64,000 nt of DNA, taken from positions 62,001 through 126,000 of the forward strand of contig CACMPD010000002.1 of assembly GCA_902615425.1 (NCBI GenBank), written 5' to 3'. Within the stretch, counting starts at the first letter, position 1, and each line of letters starts with the position of its first letter. Shown one piece after another: positions 61,101-64,000 of this stretch. The notes under the pieces were generated by a model. That model was not told the origin of the DNA, ran no database searches, and was given only the letters and a program-made list of their open reading frames with translations. Made by a program: the position numbers and the translations under genes. The DNA comes from an uncultured Pelagibacteraceae bacterium (GTDB lineage: Bacteria > Pseudomonadota > Alphaproteobacteria > Pelagibacterales > Pelagibacteraceae).

Positions 61101-62679
61101 AGCAGACTTAGCTATGGCTAGTGCAGAAAAATATAATATAGATATACATGAAAAAGTAGTAGATGCAGTAAAACCTTTGGAAAACAAATCTATAATTTCA
61201 ATTGAGGGCACTAATATCTTTAGAGTAGTAGAAAGTGATGAATTATTAGATAATAAAGGTAAATTTAAAATTCCAACTGGAACACTTACCTTAAAAGGTG
61301 AAGTTTATACAGCTGGTGCTGTTCAACCTGAAAAATTATTTTCTTTTGCAAAAATAAATAGCGATGAAGAAATAAATGGAAAAATACTTGAACTAGAAAA
61401 ACAATTTGAAGCTGGAACTTTATCAGAAGAGGAATTACGATCTCAAAGAAATAGTTTGAATGCAACAAGATCTAATATGAAAGTTGAATTTTCTGAAATA
61501 GCAGCTGAACAATTTGCAAGCACTGGTGCTTTAAAAGGGGGTGAGCAAGCATATACTGGAAGTACATTAGGATCATGGGTACTGGTTAATGCTATCACAG
61601 GTGAGCAAATGGCTAATCCATTAACAGGTCATTCAGGCTCAATTGTTTGTGAAGGATCAACCTGTGGTCAAGGAGGATCCTTGGCGAATCAAGCAGCCTC
61701 ATTCGGTGGTATGTATGTTCTTGAAAGTCTAGCGGACCAGAATGGAAATGTAGCTGGTAGATGTGCGGGGGGTGGATGTAAGTTTGATGTTGATACTTTA
61801 AGAGTGCTTGGTCCAAATAAAATCGAAGGAAATGTTTTCAATGAAAGAGGAGAGGGGTTATTTCAAGGGGCATTTACTTCATCTGAATTAAATGAAATTG
61901 AAAAATATGGAATGACATCTGGACAGAGACAGAAAGCAGTAGATTATGCTTTGAAAAATAATATTGAATTTAATGCTTCTGATTTTGTTGATCAAGATAG
62001 CTTAGAAACACAAGCTAAAGCAGTTGCGTATGCTGCAAAAACTAACACAGCAATATCAAAAATTAATAAAACTGCTGGTTCTTACGTCAAATTTAAAACC
62101 GATAATTTCACAAGAAAATTTTCGTCAACACTTACTTATACTGGTGAAACATTTTCTGGTTCATCAAGTGCTTCGCCAACTGCATCATTTAAAGTTGTAG
62201 ATGGACAAATAGTTAAAAAGACAGCTTCAGAAATAGCACAAGCACAAAGTGCTGCTCAAGAAGCAGCATCAGCAGCGCAAGAGGCAGCATCTGCTGCACA
62301 GGAAGCTACGCAAGTCGCTCAAGCTGCTGCTCAAGAAGCAGCGTCTGCTGCACAAGAAGCTGCTGAAGAAGTTGCCCAAGTTGCCTCAAGTGTAATAACT
62401 GGAAATGATGTTGAAGAACTATCTAAATTAGCTAATGATGCTTTGGGAGCATGGGTATTAGTTGATGCGGCGACAGGTAAACAAATGACAAACCCAATTA
62501 ATGGTTATAGCGGTTCATCTGTATGCACAGCTAGTGTTTGTGGCGCAGAGGGATCTTTTGGTAAAGAGGCAGCATCTTTTGGTGGAGTATATGTTTTAGA
62601 AAGATTAGCTGACCCTGAAACTGGAAATGTTGCAGGATCTTGTGCTGGTGGCGATTGCCAATTTGATTTGGGTAATTAA
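58138..62679 (+). CDS. Giant (1513 aa) exported coiled-coil protein with Ala/Gln/Glu-rich linker and duplicated 4-Cys domain
   Basis: Hydrophobic N-terminus; long coiled-coil-like heptad stretches; repeated WVLV(N/D)A.TG.QM.NP..G.SGS.VC domain. Confidence 0.8.
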   Translation: MRRKMKSQLNKILKIIIIISLFSFSKSYSIENVSEFTDAIDEVREEFNNISEASTEQSKIIDEALKEIDKATEYVQEAIDNNKPEDAIITLEFIEKSLTDVESIIPQEFGSDMSNIDTSVIAKEDMDVVNEVTAQMKTAKEEKLKDFMSDLIDLNQKGIDTITISENLNSLGIDTIELDLNLDEKKKMETWTKEEWANSYKGSVLTSDGSEVITDQEINTKVGDLEQKLQANTAAILDKRSSLTELQTKIDPLSGQITELKTQKTNLLAKYNEEILKQSSTILSDEEISESKKLADQFNSQLSNLTDQIKTAEQQSNSLQEQVQSLNLELANEIANKTQLQTNINELNNQLSANQNILSKKTLELDQLKNTNLDTKISSLNEKLQSASRERDFIQTDFERSIDLEVDAIERYHTALGNIDSKNFDDEVEFSIREVGVIMDADPRKHRAFELEKYATYAGFSDDYIQKGIKAINNDDWGRQRELYNEVAKKLSKNPEWTVDIPSNAELNVMIEEDKAIQAAALASMQINEINSAWDKKINEQVKDIQPLAALNLLTIKSAATWEGMREHSFLVEETNKLLAGQNLEAKFEAYEKAQQAYDEYMNKDWRSVNWQGYSLNKALDLQTKKNELFFEAKDIEWDAERQARENLYAAVESAKSKYNEIISQENPELKSVKEKVTKILKDVPTFADSAENLAGLDPATLRARLIDITLGNNNESEALEAARNAIAEIGEAPVSEYMTGPYWEMTNVKAAAIVRSKKYDWVDDYEYINAYYEESLNLNSSQREYVEGELKGLLGQNNIKLQTLESKISDLSNELNLTKEESQNLTTEISRLENELSSLKNSEIEIQNQISDLSNQFSSKENLIVEKTQNLASLQEQLNPLNDKMNELEGQRAELDAKLNTQLATIANQIESQGQANNKANALKAQFESQIAQLDGQLKNYENQSLEINSQLASLTTELSTLETETPEIANQIESLNQDLENFINIKADLAMASAEKYNIDIHEKVVDAVKPLENKSIISIEGTNIFRVVESDELLDNKGKFKIPTGTLTLKGEVYTAGAVQPEKLFSFAKINSDEEINGKILELEKQFEAGTLSEEELRSQRNSLNATRSNMKVEFSEIAAEQFASTGALKGGEQAYTGSTLGSWVLVNAITGEQMANPLTGHSGSIVCEGSTCGQGGSLANQAASFGGMYVLESLADQNGNVAGRCAGGGCKFDVDTLRVLGPNKIEGNVFNERGEGLFQGAFTSSELNEIEKYGMTSGQRQKAVDYALKNNIEFNASDFVDQDSLETQAKAVAYAAKTNTAISKINKTAGSYVKFKTDNFTRKFSSTLTYTGETFSGSSSASPTASFKVVDGQIVKKTASEIAQAQSAAQEAASAAQEAASAAQEATQVAQAAAQEAASAAQEAAEEVAQVASSVITGNDVEELSKLANDALGAWVLVDAATGKQMTNPINGYSGSSVCTASVCGAEGSFGKEAASFGGVYVLERLADPETGNVAGSCAGGDCQFDLGN
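61558..61806 (+). repeat. First copy of internal 4-Cys domain coding repeat
   Basis: GSTLGSWVLVNAITGEQMANPLTGHSGSIVCEGSTCGQGGSLANQAASFGGMYVLESLADQNGNVAGRCAGGGCKFDVDTLRV. Confidence 0.85.
62251..62370 (+). repeat. Low-complexity Ala-rich coding repeat (AAQEAAS units)
   Basis: Translates as AAQEAASAAQEAASAAQEATQVAQAAAQEAASAAQEAAEE. Confidence 0.9.
62431..62676 (+). repeat. Second copy of internal 4-Cys domain coding repeat
   Basis: ANDALGAWVLVDAATGKQMTNPINGYSGSSVCTASVCGAEGSFGKEAASFGGVYVLERLADPETGNVAGSCAGGDCQFDLGN. Confidence 0.85.
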
Positions 62680-62822
62680 ATCAAAAATTTAGAATTTTTA
62701 TTAAGGATAATATAGGTTAACTTGCACCAGACTTGCGCACAGGGAGATAAAATAAAAAAAATTTACTTATTCATCTTGTTCAATTATAAATATTGGCATA
62801 AACACTCATGAAACTCATTAAT

Positions 62823-62908
62823 GCCCTCGTGGTGAAATTGGTAGACACAAAGGACTTAAAATCCTTGCCGCTTGCGGAGTGCCAGTTCGAGTCTGGCCGA
62901 GGGCACCA
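62823..62908 (+). tRNA. tRNA-Leu (anticodon UAA), CCA encoded
   Basis: GCCCTCG/CGAGGGC acceptor, AAGGA-CTTAAAA-TCCTT anticodon arm, long variable arm, GCCAG-TTCGAGT-CTGGC T-arm, terminal ACCA. Confidence 0.95.
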
Positions 62909-62912
62909 GTAA

Positions 62913-63683
62913 ATGGACAGAGTTCAAATCATTTCAGATAAAAATCAAAGATCTTTAAAAATAAAATCAGAAATCCAAAAAAAGATTAATGAAAATAAAG
63001 TTAAAAGATCGAACATTACAATCGTTATTGGTGGAGATGGTTTCATGCTACAAACACTTAAAAAGAATAGAAAATCAAAAAAATTTTTTTATGGAGTAAA
63101 TTCTGGAAATTATGGATTTTTGATGAATAAATTCTCATCTAAAAATATAATAGGCAATTTACATAAAGCTAAAATGATTACTATTTCCCCTTTAGAGATG
63201 TCTGTTAAAAATAATAAAAATCAAACAAGAAAACATATTGCTATAAATGAAGTTTCAATTTTAAGACAAAGTAGACAAGCTGCTTCTTTATCAATTAATC
63301 ATGGCTCCAAACAAGTTATAAAAAAATTAGTTTCTGATGGAGTTCTTGTTTCAACACCAGCTGGAAGCACTGCATATAATCTTTCAGTTCACGGGCCAAT
63401 TTTAAGTTTGAACTCAAAAAAACTATCTATTTCACCCATAAGTGCTTTTAGGCCTAGAAGATGGAAGGGAAAAATTGTAAGTGATAGGTCAAAAATAATG
63501 ATTAAAAATTTAAATCCTAAAAAAAGACCTATCAGTGCTGTTGCAGACAACATTGAAATAAGAAATGCTAAAAATGTAATAGTAAAAACAAATCAAAAGA
63601 TAAAATTTAATCTTTTATATGATAAAAATAAAAGTCTTCAGAAAAAGATAAAATTAGAACAATTACGTAAAGAAACCTCATAA
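62913..63683 (+). CDS. nadK: NAD kinase
   Basis: VIGGDGFMLQTLKK, NSGNYGFLMN, LVSTPAGSTAYNLSVHGPI. Confidence 0.93.
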   Translation: MDRVQIISDKNQRSLKIKSEIQKKINENKVKRSNITIVIGGDGFMLQTLKKNRKSKKFFYGVNSGNYGFLMNKFSSKNIIGNLHKAKMITISPLEMSVKNNKNQTRKHIAINEVSILRQSRQAASLSINHGSKQVIKKLVSDGVLVSTPAGSTAYNLSVHGPILSLNSKKLSISPISAFRPRRWKGKIVSDRSKIMIKNLNPKKRPISAVADNIEIRNAKNVIVKTNQKIKFNLLYDKNKSLQKKIKLEQLRKETS

Positions 63684-63699
63684 TCCAAAGTAAAATTTT

Positions 63700-64000
63700 A
63701 TGAATTATAAAAATTTATTAAAAACAAAAAAATATAAAATTGGAATTTGGGGCACTGGATATATTGGTTTATCGACAATGGTTTATTTTTCTAAGAAAAA
63801 TATTAAATGTGTGGGTTTTGATATTAACAAAGAAAAAGTTAGAAAAATAAATTCAGGAATAATTCCTTTAAAAGATTTAGAGAAATGGTTTGGGTTTAAT
63901 ATTAAAAAGATGGTTCAAAAGGGTTATTTGAAAGCTACCGCAAATCCTGATGATTTAATCTCAGATAAATTCATTGTTCACTTCATAGCTGTTCCAACCG
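63700..64000 (+). CDS. Nucleotide-sugar dehydrogenase-like protein, N-terminal part (truncated by window edge)
   Basis: My translation: MNYKNLLKTKKYKIGIWGTGYIGLSTMVYFSKKNIKCVGFDINKEKVRKINSG...FIAVPT; not in ORF track. Confidence 0.8.
   Translation, partial: MNYKNLLKTKKYKIGIWGTGYIGLSTMVYFSKKNIKCVGFDINKEKVRKINSGIIPLKDLEKWFGFNIKKMVQKGYLKATANPDDLISDKFIVHFIAVPT

Noticed and set aside
61286-61816. Antisense ORFs 61286-61468 and 61613-61816 (and similar short track ORFs such as 689-904, 1453-1707, 12599-12909, 28483-28828, 29233-29538)
   Set aside because: Lie opposite or within well-supported CDSs, no recognisable domains; shadow ORFs
62251-62370. Repeat stretch considered as a CRISPR-like or tandem DNA array
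   Set aside because: It is an in-frame AAQEAAS protein repeat with imperfect DNA units and no spacers; no CRISPR array or cas genes seen in the window

Overview
AT-rich bacterial chromosome segment. Gene content and order (purLQS-C-B, rpsD, bolA-grxD, cimA, cysS, nadE, glmS) suggest a SAR11/Pelagibacter-type alphaproteobacterium; this assignment is inference, no search was run. (1) About 1-19 kb is dense housekeeping: prpD fragment, gph, truncated glmU, glmS, class II DAHP synthase, nadE, cysS, cimA, RNA methyltransferase, rpsD, grxD/bolA, purine genes, map, sfsA, cinA-like. (2) About 23.6-32.4 kb is a divergent glucosylglycerate-type cluster: GH13 phosphorylase-like, GT81 GpgS-like, HAD phosphatase, and a sugar ABC importer. 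(3) About 34.5-57 kb is a surface-polysaccharide island with an ABC exporter, sugar-nucleotide enzymes, glycosyltransferases and methyltransferases. (4) About 57-62.9 kb is a two-gene module (secreted protein plus a 1513-aa coiled-coil protein) between a 5' half-tRNA-Leu relic and an intact tRNA-Leu(UAA). The best candidate for an undescribed system is at 44.2-49.1 kb. It encodes a PEP-synthase-like kinase, class I glutamine-amidotransferase-like hydrolase, small nucleotidyltransferase and CysC-like kinase, plus a methyltransferase. This matches the gene set of the Campylobacter jejuni O-methyl phosphoramidate (MeOPN) capsule pathway (Cj1415-Cj1418 plus Cj1419/Cj1420-type methyltransferases). 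A nearby sulfotransferase-fold protein is a speculative transferase for the PAPS-like donor of that pathway.
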